Positions 36,531-48,580 of a stretch of 64,000 nt of DNA are shown piece by piece (the first letter of the stretch is position 1; each line of letters starts with the position of its first letter). The notes under the pieces are model-generated. The model was not told the origin of the DNA. It worked only from the letters and a program-made list of their open reading frames with translations, and did not search any database. This DNA is from Erythrobacteraceae bacterium CCH12-C2. Lineage in GTDB: Bacteria; Pseudomonadota; Alphaproteobacteria; Sphingomonadales; Sphingomonadaceae. The stretch spans positions 62,001 through 126,000 of the forward strand of contig LSKF01000102.1 of NCBI GenBank assembly GCA_001556995.1, read 5' to 3'. Made by a program: the position numbers and the translations under genes.

Positions 36531-36761
36531 TCAGTCCTCAGGGGTAAGCAGCTTGTGGATGTGGACCACCACATACTTCATCTCGGCATCATCCACCGTG
36601 CGTTGCGCCTGCGCGCGCCAGGCGTCGCAGGCGGCATCGAACGAACTGTAGACGCCGACGACATGGATGCTTTCCGGGTCCTGAAATTCAAGTCCGCGCG
36701 GGTCTTTGACGCGGCCGCCCATCACGAGGTGGAGCCGCTGGGTGGGGGTGGTTTCTGCCAT
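36531..36761 (-). CDS. DUF4170-family protein
   Basis: 76 residues: RLHLVMGGRVKDPRGLEFQD, VHVVGVYSSFDAACDAWRAQ-like centre and TVDDAEMKYVVVHIHKLL end, the pattern of DUF4170. A small alpha/beta fold of unknown function, widespread in alphaproteobacteria. It is transcribed toward the GNAT gene. Confidence 0.88.
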   Translation of the reverse strand: MAETTPTQRLHLVMGGRVKDPRGLEFQDPESIHVVGVYSSFDAACDAWRAQAQRTVDDAEMKYVVVHIHKLLTPED

Positions 36762-36832
36762 TGTTTTCGCCCTTGGGGAGGAGTGCTGCGCGCCCCTTAA
36801 CGCTTAGCGCGCCAAGGGCAAGATACTGCGTT

Positions 36833-37345
36833 CTACCGCTTGGCCTTGCGCTTGAGATCCTGGGCGACCTGAACCGCGGCTGTGCGTGCCTTGCGCACCT
36901 TGTCCCCGGCAGCATCACCAAGGTCCGCCGCGCGTTCCTGCCCGGTGCGAGCGGTTTCGAGCGCGTCGTCGATCATGGTCATGACGTAGCCCATCACCGC
37001 TTCTCCGATCAGCGTGCCAAGCTGGGTTCCGCTGCGCACCGCGACCCGTTTGACCCCCGATGTCGCGCTGTTCTTCACGCCGCTCACCGCCTCGCCCGCA
37101 CCTGTCGCCACCCGGTGGGCGAGCTGTCGGCCCGGGCGGGTGAGCAGGCCGATCGCCAGCCCTAGCGCCAGCGCGCCGCCGATCACGGTCAGCGGGTGCG
37201 CGCGGGTATAGTCCACCGCCGCCGTGGCGGCCTCGCGTGCCTGCACCGCCAGCGTGCGCTCAGCATTGCGGCGCTCGGCCGCCTCGATCCGGGCGCGCAG
37301 GGCATCGCGCTTGCCATCGGCAGAGAAGGGGGAGAGGTCGGTCAC
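36833..37345 (-). CDS. Helical protein with one membrane hairpin, DUF883-like
   Basis: 170 residues. A charged coiled N-terminus (DALRARIEAAERRNAERTLA) leads to the short hydrophobic segment HPLTVIGGALALGLAIGLLT, followed by an amphipathic Ala/Lys-rich C-terminus. The layout resembles ElaB/DUF883 ribosome- or envelope-associated proteins. Its start overlaps the preceding gene by 4 bp. Last of four codirectional small-protein genes (38810-36833). Confidence 0.7.
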   Translation of the reverse strand: MTDLSPFSADGKRDALRARIEAAERRNAERTLAVQAREAATAAVDYTRAHPLTVIGGALALGLAIGLLTRPGRQLAHRVATGAGEAVSGVKNSATSGVKRVAVRSGTQLGTLIGEAVMGYVMTMIDDALETARTGQERAADLGDAAGDKVRKARTAAVQVAQDLKRKAKR

Positions 37346-37713
37346 GCAAGGTCTCCTTCAAGGGCGGATTCGGGTGCGGGTTCAGGGGCCGCATCTTCGA
37401 TATCGTCCGCTTCCTCGCTGTCTTCAAGCCAATCGAGAATTGGGCCGCGCGCGAAAAACAGGATGATCGCGCCAATCAGCAGTGCGAGCACGCCCTTGTG
37501 GTCGCTCGCCTGCGCTCGGGCCTGCGCCAGCACGTCGCGCGCGCCCGCCTTCATGCGTCCGGTGATGGTCGTGGACACGCTCGATGACACGCGGCTTGCG
37601 ATGCCCTGTTCGCTGAGGCTTCCGCGAAGACGCGCCAGATCCTCGGTCAGCACAGCGCGGGCGGCATCGCGCAGGGCGCGGTCTTCAATGAAGCGGTCGG
37701 GCAGGGGGGTCAT
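37342..37713 (-). CDS. Small membrane-anchored protein of unknown function
   Basis: 123 residues: a polar helical N-terminal half (FIEDRALRDAARAVLTEDLA), one hydrophobic segment (GVLALLIGAIILFFARGPIL) and an acidic tail. It overlaps both neighbours by 4 bp (ATGA/GTGA-type), so it is translationally coupled within the cluster. No family recognised. Confidence 0.7.
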   Translation of the reverse strand: MTPLPDRFIEDRALRDAARAVLTEDLARLRGSLSEQGIASRVSSSVSTTITGRMKAGARDVLAQARAQASDHKGVLALLIGAIILFFARGPILDWLEDSEEADDIEDAAPEPAPESALEGDLA

Positions 37714-38156
37714 GGCGCATCGCTCCCGCCGAACAGCGCAACCAGCAGCTTGCCATCGCGCAGAGCCACCATCGCCAGCGCGGCCACCCCCGCCAGCATA
37801 GCGCCGACCACGATGGCAATCGCGCCCCAGACCGTCACCAGCGGAGCGAGCGCGATTACCGCGCCCACCGCCAGCGCGATCAGCGCGATGTGGAGCAGCA
37901 CCAGCGCCAGCACCAGAGCCGCGAGCGCACGGCCCGCGGCCTTGCCGGCAATCCCGGCGCGGGTCTTCTGGAAGGCAATCTCCGCCTCGGCATAGGTGCG
38001 CGCATCATCGACCAGCGCAGTGAGGTCGTCGCGCAGCGACGTCAGCGCATCCGGCGCGTCATCCGCTGCGCTCTCCGCAGCGGCGAGCGGCGCGGTGTCC
38101 GGCGCGTCCTCAGCCTCCAGCGGCGGCTGCATCACGCCGGGGTCGCTCTCCTGCAT
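37710..38156 (-). CDS. Phage holin-family / DUF1469-like membrane protein
   Basis: 148 residues. An acidic, Ala-rich N-terminus is followed by a helix (LRDDLTALVDDARTYAEAEI) and two long hydrophobic segments (LAALVLALVLLHIALIALAV, WGAIAIVVGAMLAGVAALAM). The layout fits putative Actinobacterial Holin-X/DUF1469 proteins, which in non-phage contexts are envelope proteins of unknown role. No phage genes are nearby, so lysis is unlikely. Confidence 0.72.
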   Translation of the reverse strand: MQESDPGVMQPPLEAEDAPDTAPLAAAESAADDAPDALTSLRDDLTALVDDARTYAEAEIAFQKTRAGIAGKAAGRALAALVLALVLLHIALIALAVGAVIALAPLVTVWGAIAIVVGAMLAGVAALAMVALRDGKLLVALFGGSDAP

Positions 38157-38177
38157 GGCCTGCTATCCGCGTTTCGA

Positions 38178-38810
38178 TCAGCGGCGCTTGCCGCCCAGCA
38201 TCCGCGCAAGGAAAAAACCGAACACGGCCGCAATACCCACCGCCATGCCAGGGCTCTTGCGGACCATGGCGCGCGCGTCTTCGCCCAGTTCCTCGACGCT
38301 CTTGGCTTCGAGCTTGGCCGAGGTTTCGGCCAGCGTGCGCGAGGCCTTGCGGGCATAGTCGCCATATTGCTCGCCGAGCTTCTCGTCGATCTGCGGCGCG
38401 GTGTCGCCCACCACCTTGCCGAGCGAGGCGATGGCTTCGCTGGCGACCTGCTTGCCATCGGCGGCAAGTTCACCGGCCTTGCCGAGCGCCTGTTCCCCGT
38501 AAGCCTTGGCCTCGCTGACGAGATCGCCGCTCTTGCCCTTGGCCTGTTCGCCAACAGTGGCAAGCCGGGTCCCGGCCTCAACGCGGAGTGCGGCGGCACC
38601 GGCCTTGGCTTCCTCCAGCGCGGCTTCGAACCGGCCCTTGGCTTCGGCAACGCCGTTCGGGACGGGGTCCGCGCTCTTGGCGGTGGCCCCGGTCTTGAGC
38701 GAGGCAGCCTTGGCCGGGCTCTTTGTCTTGGCAGCGCCGCCCTTGGCAGGGCTGGCCGCGGTCTTGCGGGCCTTGGGTGCGGCCGGTTTGGCGGGTGTGG
38801 TGTCAGCCAT
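38178..38810 (-). CDS. Lys/Ala-rich protein with C-terminal membrane anchor
   Basis: 210 residues. The N-terminus is histone H1-like (AAPKARKTAASPAKGGAAKT), the middle is a long amphipathic helix region (EAKAYGEQALGKAGELAADG, reminiscent of LEA- or phasin-type repeats), and the end is GMAVGIAAVFGFFLARMLGG KRR, a DUF883-like anchor. First gene of the four-gene cluster. A stress-protective or envelope role is a guess. ATG 38810 is preferred over the longer frame to 38924. Confidence 0.72.
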   Translation of the reverse strand: MADTTPAKPAAPKARKTAASPAKGGAAKTKSPAKAASLKTGATAKSADPVPNGVAEAKGRFEAALEEAKAGAAALRVEAGTRLATVGEQAKGKSGDLVSEAKAYGEQALGKAGELAADGKQVASEAIASLGKVVGDTAPQIDEKLGEQYGDYARKASRTLAETSAKLEAKSVEELGEDARAMVRKSPGMAVGIAAVFGFFLARMLGGKRR

Positions 38811-38882
38811 GATCGTGTCCAATCTCCAATTGCTCCGGCCCAGAAGCGCGGCCCGCTTGCACCTGTGCGTTCCGGCGCATAG

Positions 38883-40435
<1,553 letters not shown>

Positions 40436-40477
40436 GCCATGGCCTGCGAGCCAAGGGGTGGGGACGGGTCTGGTATC

Positions 40478-40519
40478 GGATTAATCCCCTATGGTGATCT
40501 ACTCAGGGAAACTACGTAG
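40478..40519. promoter_or_regulatory. Palindromic elements upstream of the 72-residue gene
   Basis: A perfect 10-bp palindrome GGATTAATCC (40478-40487) lies 11 bp from CTAC (40499-40502), which with the 8-bp palindrome CTACGTAG (40512-40519) encloses TCAGGGAAA. On the minus strand this lies just upstream of the 72-residue gene, so it may be its promoter/operator. No regulator assigned. Confidence 0.35.
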
Positions 40520-40561
40520 GAAAGGGGCTGCACCGCGCTGGGACAGCCATCCTCCCGACCA

Positions 40562-40984
40562 TTATCCCCCGAAACGGTCCTGCAGAGCCAGCAACGCCAG
40601 CGCCGCCTTCGCTGCTTCGCCGCCCTTGTCCTTTTGCGAGGGGTCCGCGCGGACCAGCGCCTGCGCTTCGTTCTCGACCGTGAGGATGCCATTGCCGATC
40701 GCGATGCCGTCCATCGTCAGCGCCATGATCGCCCGCGCGCTTTCTCCGGCAACGATTTCAAAGTGATAGGTTTCGCCGCGGATCACCACGCCGATGGCGA
40801 CGAAGGCGTCATAGCGGTCGGCTTCGGCAGCGAGCGCAATCGCGCCTGGGATTTCGAGCGCGCCGGGTACGGTCAGCACCTCGACTGTGTGTCCCTCGGC
40901 CTCCAGCGTCGCGCGGGCACCTGCGATCAGCATGTCGTTCAGGTGGGCGTAGAAGCGCGCTTCCACGATAAGGATGTCGGCCAT
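40562..40984 (-). CDS. ribH: 6,7-dimethyl-8-ribityllumazine synthase
   Basis: 140 residues. Condenses the RibB product (3,4-dihydroxybutanone 4-phosphate) with the pyrimidine intermediate. Blocks are [40 protein letters not shown] (catalytic His) and [20 protein letters not shown]. It starts [12 protein letters not shown] at 40984, 7 bp after ribBX on the same strand; the upstream open frame lies inside ribBX. Confidence 0.95.
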   Translation of the reverse strand: MADILIVEARFYAHLNDMLIAGARATLEAEGHTVEVLTVPGALEIPGAIALAAEADRYDAFVAIGVVIRGETYHFEIVAGESARAIMALTMDGIAIGNGILTVENEAQALVRADPSQKDKGGEAAKAALALLALQDRFGG

Positions 40985-40991
40985 GATGGGG

Positions 40992-42239
40992 TTACTCCGG
41001 AATGGGGTGGAAATCGGTGATGGTGAGGCCGTAGCCTTCCAATGCGACCAGATCAGGGCGGCTGTTCGACAACAGCACCATGTCCGAGACGCCGAGGTCG
41101 ACCAGAATCTGCGAGCCGATGCCGATATTACGCAGCTCCTCATCGGGCCGCCATTCGCCGGTTCCGACGCGGCCGGTAAGGATCACGATCACGCCTGAGC
41201 CGTGGTCGCCAATTGCCTGCATCGCGCGCTGCAGCGTGCGCTTGCGCGGTCCGGGCGCACCCAGAACATCGTCAAACACCGAAATCGGGTGGACGCGGGC
41301 GAGGGTGGGTTCGCCGGGGACGACATGGCCCTTTTGCAGCACATAGGCCTCGGAGCTCGCGACCCGGTCACGATAGGTAATCATCCGCCATTGGCCGCCA
41401 TAATCCGAGGTGAAGGCGCGCTCGGACAGACGCTCGACCAGATGATCATTGCGCATCCGGTAGGCGATGAGATCGCGGATCGTGCCGATCTTGAGATCAT
41501 GCTTGCGCGCGAAGGCGATCAGGTCGTCAAGCCGGGCCATCGAGCCATCGTCGTTCATGATCTCGCAGATCACGCCGGAAGGGTTGAGCCCGGCAAGGCG
41601 CGAGATATCGACCGCGGCCTCGGTATGCCCGGCACGCACCAAGGTGCCGCCGTCGCGCGCCATCAGCGGAAAGACGTGGCCGGGAGTGACCAGATCATCC
41701 GCGCCCTTGGCGGCATCAATCGCCACAGAGATGGTGCGCGCGCGGTCCGCAGCGGAAATTCCGGTGGTGACGCCTTCCTTCGCCTCGATCGAGATGGTGA
41801 AGGCGGTCTGCATCGATTCCTTGTTGTTGCGGCTCATCGGCTGCAGGCCCAAGTGCTCGACCCGGTCCTTGGTCAGCGCGAGGCAAATCAGGCCCCGTCC
41901 ATGGGTGGCCATGAAGTTGATCGCCTGCGGGGTGACCATCTGCGCGGGAATAATGAGATCGCCCTCGTTCTCGCGGTCCTCATCATCGACGAGGATATAC
42001 ATGCGACCGTTGCGCGCCTCATCGATGATTTCCTCTATGGTGGCGAGCACCGGTCGGTCGCTGTTGGCGGCGAGAAAGGCCTCAAGCTTGGCGAGGGTCT
42101 CAGCGGTCGGGTTCCAGCTGTCCTCGGTGCAATCGCGCAAGGTGTTGGCATGAAGGCCCGCCGCGCGGGCGAGGCCGGCGCGGGTCATGGTGCTTGATGT
42201 GACAAGGTCGCGGACTTGTGTGATGATTGATGTGCTCAT
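40992..42239 (-). CDS. ribB: HTH-fused 3,4-dihydroxy-2-butanone-4-phosphate synthase, RibBX type
   Basis: 415 residues in three parts. Residues 1-60 are an XRE-like helix-turn-helix ([20 protein letters not shown]). Residues about 65-270 are the RibB domain ([47 protein letters not shown]). The C-terminal GTP cyclohydrolase II-like domain lacks the three zinc cysteines of active enzymes ([20 protein letters not shown] in their place). This matches the described RibBX variant with an inactive C-terminal domain, so a separate RibA must exist elsewhere. The N-terminal HTH suggests DNA binding and autoregulation. Confidence 0.93.
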   Translation of the reverse strand: MSTSIITQVRDLVTSSTMTRAGLARAAGLHANTLRDCTEDSWNPTAETLAKLEAFLAANSDRPVLATIEEIIDEARNGRMYILVDDEDRENEGDLIIPAQMVTPQAINFMATHGRGLICLALTKDRVEHLGLQPMSRNNKESMQTAFTISIEAKEGVTTGISAADRARTISVAIDAAKGADDLVTPGHVFPLMARDGGTLVRAGHTEAAVDISRLAGLNPSGVICEIMNDDGSMARLDDLIAFARKHDLKIGTIRDLIAYRMRNDHLVERLSERAFTSDYGGQWRMITYRDRVASSEAYVLQKGHVVPGEPTLARVHPISVFDDVLGAPGPRKRTLQRAMQAIGDHGSGVIVILTGRVGTGEWRPDEELRNIGIGSQILVDLGVSDMVLLSNSRPDLVALEGYGLTITDFHPIPE

Positions 42240-42245
42240 GCGCGA

Positions 42246-42273
42246 TCAGTATCACATCACAATGTGAAATCAA
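42246..42273 (-). promoter_or_regulatory. ribBX promoter with inverted repeat filling the spacer
   Basis: On the minus strand TTGATT (42273-42268) and TACTGA (42251-42246) are separated by 16 bp that form a perfect inverted repeat, TCACAT-TGTG-ATGTGA (42267-42252). A start near 42240 would make the mRNA nearly leaderless. The position is ideal for repression, possibly by the HTH of RibBX itself. No FMN riboswitch is visible. Confidence 0.5.
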
Positions 42274-42387
42274 GTGGCAGTTGATTGTTCAATTTGCCCC
42301 GCCCAAGGCGTGTTTCATCAACTTGCGCAACAAAGCACGCGAGATCGCGACGCAGCAATGTGATCTTTGATGTTAGTGGGGGAGTGA

Positions 42388-42463
<76 letters not shown>

Positions 42464-42581
42464 ATTCCGACGGTGCCGGATCAGCGCAACGGGGCGTCGA
42501 AGACTGCACCCGATTCGCGTGAGGCGCTGCATGTAGCGTGTCTTGCCCCGATGGCAAGGCCCTAAACGTCCCAAACCGCCT

Positions 42582-43718
42582 TCAGACCGCCAAACCCCGG
42601 CGCGGAGCCATGCGGTTCCACCGGTTGATCATCATCAACAGGCCAATGCAGATCATGTTGGTCATCATTGACGAGCCGCCATGGCTCATCCACGGCAAAG
42701 GGATGCCCTTTGCGGGCGCCATGCCCATCACCATCAAGAGGTTGATGGCGATGTAGAAGAAGATCGTGGCCGTGGCACCGGCGGCCAGCAGGGCACTGAA
42801 GCGGTCCTGTGATTTGCTCGCGACCTTCATGCCCCACCGCAGGATCAGGCCGTACATGGCGAGCACGAACAGGCCACCTATCAGCCCCCATTCTTCAGCC
42901 ATGGTGGAAAAGACGAAATCGGTGTGCGGTTCGGGCAGGTAGTCGAGGTGGCTCTGGGTGCCGTTGTTGAACCCCTTGCCGAAGATGCCGCCCGATCCGA
43001 TCGCAATCTTGGACTGGGAAATGTGATACCCGGCGCCCAGCGGATCGCTTTCAGGGTCGAGGAAGGTCGTCACCCGGGCACGCTGATAATCATGCAGCGC
43101 GAAAAAATAGACCAGCGGCGTCGCTGCCACCGCCGCGCCGCCCGCAGCGAGGAACCACCACAAGGGTAGGCCTGCGAGGAACATCACCACCACCCCGCCA
43201 AAGGCAATTGCGATTGAAGTGCCAAGATCGGGCTGCATCAGCACAAGGCCAATTGGCAGCACGATCAGCATCCCGGCGGGCACCACCGAGCGCCATGAGC
43301 CGATCATCCCGGCAGGCAATGTGGCATAGAACCGCGCCATCGCCAACACCACCGCGGGCTTCATGATCTCCGATGGCTGGATCCGGATCGGGCCGAATTC
43401 CAGCCACCGCTGGCTGCCGCCCTTGACCTGTCCGATCACTTCGACCGCCAGCAACAACAGCAGCACGCTCAGATAGGCGGGGTAGGTCAGTACCTCCACG
43501 GCGTTGCGGGGCAGGGCGGCGATGATCCCTGCCATCACCGCAAATATAGCGAAGCGGATGAAATGCGATGTCGCAAAGGGCTCCATCGCTCCGCCCCCGG
43601 CCGAATAGAGCACCATTCCACCAAAGGTGGTGAGCAGCACCAGTGGGATCAGCATCTCCCAAGGCTGACGGGCGATCGGCTCGGGCACGATCCCGCTGCG
43701 GGCGGTGAGGGTGTTCAT
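42582..43718 (-). CDS. rodA: Rod-shape SEDS peptidoglycan polymerase RodA
   Basis: 378 residues, about ten transmembrane helices. SEDS glycosyltransferase that builds glycan strands for elongation with PBP2. Typical blocks are RWLEFGPIRIQPSEIMKPAV, LMQPDLGTSIAIAFGGVVVM and HTDFVFSTMAEEWGLIGGLF. MNTLTARSG at 43718 overlaps the mrdA stop by 4 bp; the longer open frame to 44015 lies within mrdA. Confidence 0.96.
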   Translation of the reverse strand: MNTLTARSGIVPEPIARQPWEMLIPLVLLTTFGGMVLYSAGGGAMEPFATSHFIRFAIFAVMAGIIAALPRNAVEVLTYPAYLSVLLLLLAVEVIGQVKGGSQRWLEFGPIRIQPSEIMKPAVVLAMARFYATLPAGMIGSWRSVVPAGMLIVLPIGLVLMQPDLGTSIAIAFGGVVVMFLAGLPLWWFLAAGGAAVAATPLVYFFALHDYQRARVTTFLDPESDPLGAGYHISQSKIAIGSGGIFGKGFNNGTQSHLDYLPEPHTDFVFSTMAEEWGLIGGLFVLAMYGLILRWGMKVASKSQDRFSALLAAGATATIFFYIAINLLMVMGMAPAKGIPLPWMSHGGSSMMTNMICIGLLMMINRWNRMAPRRGLAV

Positions 43719-45859
43719 GGCATGGTCTCGGGCACAATGGGGGAAGGGGCGGGGTTCGCGATAGGGATAGCCGGCGCCTCGGTTGCAGGGGTCGTCACCG
43801 GGCTGGGCGGGGTCGCAACCGAACTGGTTTCGCCGCGGGGCTTGATCGCATCGGTGGCGATGGCCTCCGACTGGCGTGCGGCGAGCCGCGCTTCGGCTTC
43901 GACCTGATCGAAGATTTCCTTTTCGCGCCGGGGCGGCGGCTTCACCGCAGCTCCGCGGGCTGCGGCATAGGCGGCATAGCGTTGTTCGAGCCGTTGCTGC
44001 GCCGTGCCACCCCATTGCTGTTCGAGCGCGCGCAGGGCGTCGAGTCCCTTTTGCGGGTCGAACAGAAACGTCATCACGTCGCGCGCAATCGGATAGGCAG
44101 ACCCTGATCCGCCGCCATGCTCAATCACCACCGCACCAGCATAGCGCGGGTTGTCGAACGGCGCGAAAAATACAAACAGGCCATGGTCGCGGTATTTCCA
44201 CGGGCCGCTGCGCCCATCGGAAATACTCAGCGAAACGACCTGCGCGGTACCGGTCTTGCCCGCCATTTTGACATCAGGCAGCGGCAACTGCGCGCGTCGG
44301 GCGGTCCCCGCGCCGTTGACGACATCGCTCATCGCTTGTCGGATATAGGCAATATCGTCAGGCCTAAAGTCATAGGCCAACGGTTCCTTGGCGGCGCCGC
44401 TCATCACAAGCCGCGGATTGAGCGCCTTGCCGGTCGCGAGGCGTGCGCTGAGCACGGCAAGCTGCAGCGGACTGGCGAGATAATAGCCCTGACCGATCGA
44501 GGCATTGACGGTATCGAAGGGTTCCCAGGGGCGCCCGAACTTTTTTTCTTTCCACGCGGCATTGGGTACGGTGCCGAAAAACTGGCTGTTCACCGGCAAT
44601 TCGAACTGCTTGCCCATGCCGAACAGGCTGGCCATGTCCGCGACCTGATCGAAGCCGACAGCCTGCGCGAAATGATAGAAATAGCTGTCGCAGCTCTGCG
44701 CGATGGCCTTGTTCATATCGACCACCCCATGACTGGAGTGGCAGTTGAAGAAGCGATTGCCGATCCTCCGCCCGCCGCCGCAGACGATTGTGTCGGTGGG
44801 CTTTACCCCTGCGCGCAGAAACGCCATGCAATGCATCGGCTTGATGGTCGAACCCGGAGGGTAGAGCCCCTGCAACACCTTGTTACGCAGCGGAACGCGC
44901 TCGTCTTCGCGCAGCATGGCATATTCGACGCTGCCGATGCCGTCCGAAAAGCTGTTGGGGTCAAAGCTTGGCATGGACGCCATGCACAGCAGATCACCGC
45001 TGCGGCAGTCGATTACGACGACCGAGCCGCTCTCCAGCCCGATCCGCCGCGCGGCATAATCCTGAAGCGGGCCATCGATGGTGAGCCGCACGGGCTTTCC
45101 CTGAACATCTTCCCGAGTTTCCAGATCGCGCACGATCCGACCGCCCGCAGTCACCTCAACCCGGCGCGCACCGGGAACCCCGCGCAGCTTCTTCTCGAAC
45201 TGCTTTTCCAGTCCGTCTTTGCCGATTTTGTAACCCGGCGTGACCAGCAACGGGTTGGGATCCTCCTCATACTCCTCGGCCGATGCGGGGCCGACATAGC
45301 CAACCACATGCCCGACGCTGGAGGCGGTCGGATAGAGGCGTGAAAAACCGCGCTGCGGAACCACACCCGACAGTTCTGGCAGACGGACGCTGAGCGCGGC
45401 GAATTGCTCGTAGTTAAGGCCGCTCGCCACCTCGACCGGCTGAAACCCGTGCGACGTCGTCAGCTTGTCCTTGATATCGGCAATTCTGGTGGGGGTGAGG
45501 GACAGCAATTCGCCCAGCCGGTCGATCGTGGCTTCCGCATTCTGCATCCGCTCGGGGATGACATCCACCCGGAAGTCAGCGCGGTTGGAGGCGAGCGGCG
45601 CGCCGTTGCGGTCGAGGATCCATCCCCGCCGCGGGGGAATCAGCGTGAGGTTGACCCGGTTGCTTTCCGATTGGAGCCGGTACTTCTCGTTCTGCGCCAC
45701 CGCGAGATACCCGAGGCGCAAAGCGAGCAGCACACCCAGACCGCCCTGTATGGCACCCAGCACCACGGCGCGACGTTCAAAGGTGCTACGCAGGATCGAT
45801 GCATTGATGACCCGGCCTTGCGGCTGCGGGCCATCGCGCAGTCCGAACAGGCTCTTCAC
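43715..45859 (-). CDS. mrdA: Penicillin-binding protein 2
   Basis: 714 residues. A short cytoplasmic tail and one membrane helix precede the dimerisation domain (IPPRRGWILDRNGAPLASNR) and the transpeptidase with active serine in GSTIKPMHCMAFLRAG (SxxK), SCDSYFY and KTGTAQ. Crosslinks peptidoglycan during elongation, partner of RodA. The GTG at 45859 overlaps the mreD stop by 4 bp. The C-terminal extension is rich in Pro and Ala. Confidence 0.95.
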   Translation of the reverse strand: MKSLFGLRDGPQPQGRVINASILRSTFERRAVVLGAIQGGLGVLLALRLGYLAVAQNEKYRLQSESNRVNLTLIPPRRGWILDRNGAPLASNRADFRVDVIPERMQNAEATIDRLGELLSLTPTRIADIKDKLTTSHGFQPVEVASGLNYEQFAALSVRLPELSGVVPQRGFSRLYPTASSVGHVVGYVGPASAEEYEEDPNPLLVTPGYKIGKDGLEKQFEKKLRGVPGARRVEVTAGGRIVRDLETREDVQGKPVRLTIDGPLQDYAARRIGLESGSVVVIDCRSGDLLCMASMPSFDPNSFSDGIGSVEYAMLREDERVPLRNKVLQGLYPPGSTIKPMHCMAFLRAGVKPTDTIVCGGGRRIGNRFFNCHSSHGVVDMNKAIAQSCDSYFYHFAQAVGFDQVADMASLFGMGKQFELPVNSQFFGTVPNAAWKEKKFGRPWEPFDTVNASIGQGYYLASPLQLAVLSARLATGKALNPRLVMSGAAKEPLAYDFRPDDIAYIRQAMSDVVNGAGTARRAQLPLPDVKMAGKTGTAQVVSLSISDGRSGPWKYRDHGLFVFFAPFDNPRYAGAVVIEHGGGSGSAYPIARDVMTFLFDPQKGLDALRALEQQWGGTAQQRLEQRYAAYAAARGAAVKPPPRREKEIFDQVEAEARLAARQSEAIATDAIKPRGETSSVATPPSPVTTPATEAPAIPIANPAPSPIVPETMP

Positions 45860-46410
45860 GCGATCCTCCGCGCCCGGGCGAGCCGGAACTGATCCAGTCT
45901 GGCAACCAGTCGCGCGATGATCGGATAGAGCAGGATCGAGAGCACGGCCTGGGGTGCGGCAACGCTGACCGCTTCCATCGTCATGGCAGCACCCGAAACC
46001 AGCAGCGTTGCAAGCCAATAGGCCGCCGCAATCAGACCGGCCGTGAACCAGTCCTGCCAAAAACCGCGCCATGGGAAGCGGGTCTCGATCATCTCGATCG
46101 CCATCAGCGCCAGCGACCACAGCAAGATCGCGCTGCCAAAGGGCTGGCCGCTGACCAGGTCATCAACAGCGCCAAGCGGACCTCCCACCCACAGGGGCAA
46201 GAGCCCCGGACGGACCATGCGCCAGCCGAGCAGCATCAGGAAGCCCAGCGGCGGGATGAGCGGCATCACATCGGCAATCACGATGACAGGCACGACCGAC
46301 GCCAGCACGATGGAAATATAGGGCACGCTGCGCACCCGCAGGGGCGAGGGCGCGCGATTGATGCTTTGGCCGTGGAGTTCGGAGTGGGGACGGGAGATGA
46401 TCCGATCCAT
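45856..46410 (-). CDS. mreD: Rod-shape determining protein MreD
   Basis: 184 residues with five or six hydrophobic segments (VPYISIVLASVVPVIVIADV, PPLGFLMLLGWRMVRPGLLP, FTAGLIAAAYWLATLLVSGA). MreD links MreC with the elongasome. It overlaps mreC by one base and mrdA by four. A GTG at 46413 is an alternative start. Confidence 0.92.
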   Translation of the reverse strand: MDRIISRPHSELHGQSINRAPSPLRVRSVPYISIVLASVVPVIVIADVMPLIPPLGFLMLLGWRMVRPGLLPLWVGGPLGAVDDLVSGQPFGSAILLWSLALMAIEMIETRFPWRGFWQDWFTAGLIAAAYWLATLLVSGAAMTMEAVSVAAPQAVLSILLYPIIARLVARLDQFRLARARRIA

Positions 46411-47411
46411 CACTCGCGCCCCGCCCCTGCATCGGCACGCGCCGGGGCTGCGCTTGCCGGAGAGGCTGATGTTGCAGGCGTAACACGTCCGGGGTTCGGT
46501 GCATCGCCATTGCCGGTTACAGCGGTATCCGGCTGATCAAGCGCCCCGCCTTGGATCGCGGCAACCGCTGCGGGCTGATAGATGGGCTCGACCGCCACAT
46601 AATCGGTCGCCGCCGGTTCTGCCACCAGCCGCGCGATCCCGCCATCGGGGGTAAGCTTGCTGATCACCGCGACCGCAATGCCGGGGCGGTAATAGCCGCC
46701 AGCGCCGCTTGTCAGCATAACATCGCCGACCTTCAGGGGATTGATGCCCAGATTAACGAGGCGGATCCTCAGCAAGCCATCCCCGCGCCCTTCGGCAAAG
46801 GCGATCACGTCATCCTTGGCGCGGCGCACCGGAAGCACGCTTTCGGTATCGGTCAGCAGCAGCACGCGCGCCGAGATGCGGCCACTTTCGAGCACGCGCC
46901 CGATCACGCCGCGCTCAGATATCACCGGCATCCCGGGCACCACGCCATCATTACTTCCCGCGCCAAGAACGGCGTGGCGGCGGGTGCTGGTGGCGGTCGA
47001 GCCGACCAACCGCGCCATCACCACCGGCGGCGCTGACGTCTCGCGCAGGCCCAACAGGCCCTTGAGGCGGCGGTTCTCCGCTTTGACGGCTGCGGCTTCT
47101 GCAAGACGAATGCGGGCCAGTTCCACTTCTTCCCGCAGCGCTGCATTCTGCCTGCCAGCCTCGAAGTATCCGGCGATGCTGGAAAACAGGCCCTGCGATG
47201 TGGCGCGCGTGGCAGCGCCAACCTCGCCAGCCGGGGAGACGGCATCGGTCGCAAGGCCGCGAAGCGGGGCAAAGGCGGCGGGCTGCCACAAGGACAGGAG
47301 CAGCAGGCAAAGGCCCGCAATCGCTGTCACGCCGGCCAGCAGGTAGCCGGTGAACAGCGAATACTGCGCCTTCTTGGAAAAACTGGACCGGCGCGAAGAG
47401 GGCGGCGCCAT
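46410..47411 (-). CDS. mreC: Rod-shape determining protein MreC
   Basis: 333 residues. One membrane helix near residues 15-40, a periplasmic coiled coil (LREEVELARIRLAEAAAVKA ENRRLK), then the beta domain (VVMARLVGSTATSTRRHAVL, NDGVVPGMPVISERGVIGRV). It activates PBP2. The C-terminal roughly 50 residues are a Pro/Ala-rich tail beyond the conserved core. Confidence 0.94.
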   Translation of the reverse strand: MAPPSSRRSSFSKKAQYSLFTGYLLAGVTAIAGLCLLLLSLWQPAAFAPLRGLATDAVSPAGEVGAATRATSQGLFSSIAGYFEAGRQNAALREEVELARIRLAEAAAVKAENRRLKGLLGLRETSAPPVVMARLVGSTATSTRRHAVLGAGSNDGVVPGMPVISERGVIGRVLESGRISARVLLLTDTESVLPVRRAKDDVIAFAEGRGDGLLRIRLVNLGINPLKVGDVMLTSGAGGYYRPGIAVAVISKLTPDGGIARLVAEPAATDYVAVEPIYQPAAVAAIQGGALDQPDTAVTGNGDAPNPGRVTPATSASPASAAPARADAGAGRE

Positions 47412-47458
47412 GGCTTACAGTCCCTTCTGCCAGAACCCCCGGCTCACATGCGGGCGGA

Positions 47459-48580
<1,122 letters not shown>

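Noticed and set aside
37710-38156. Prophage remnant suggested by the holin-like gene
   Set aside because: No integrase, capsid, endolysin or other phage gene nearby; holin-like proteins of this type are also chromosomal envelope proteins.
42240-42387. FMN riboswitch upstream of ribBX
   Set aside because: The gap is too short and has no RFN-element blocks; only the inverted repeat in the promoter spacer is seen.
44117-45343. 408-residue plus-strand frame opposite mrdA
   Set aside because: Antisense of PBP2 coding region, no independent support.
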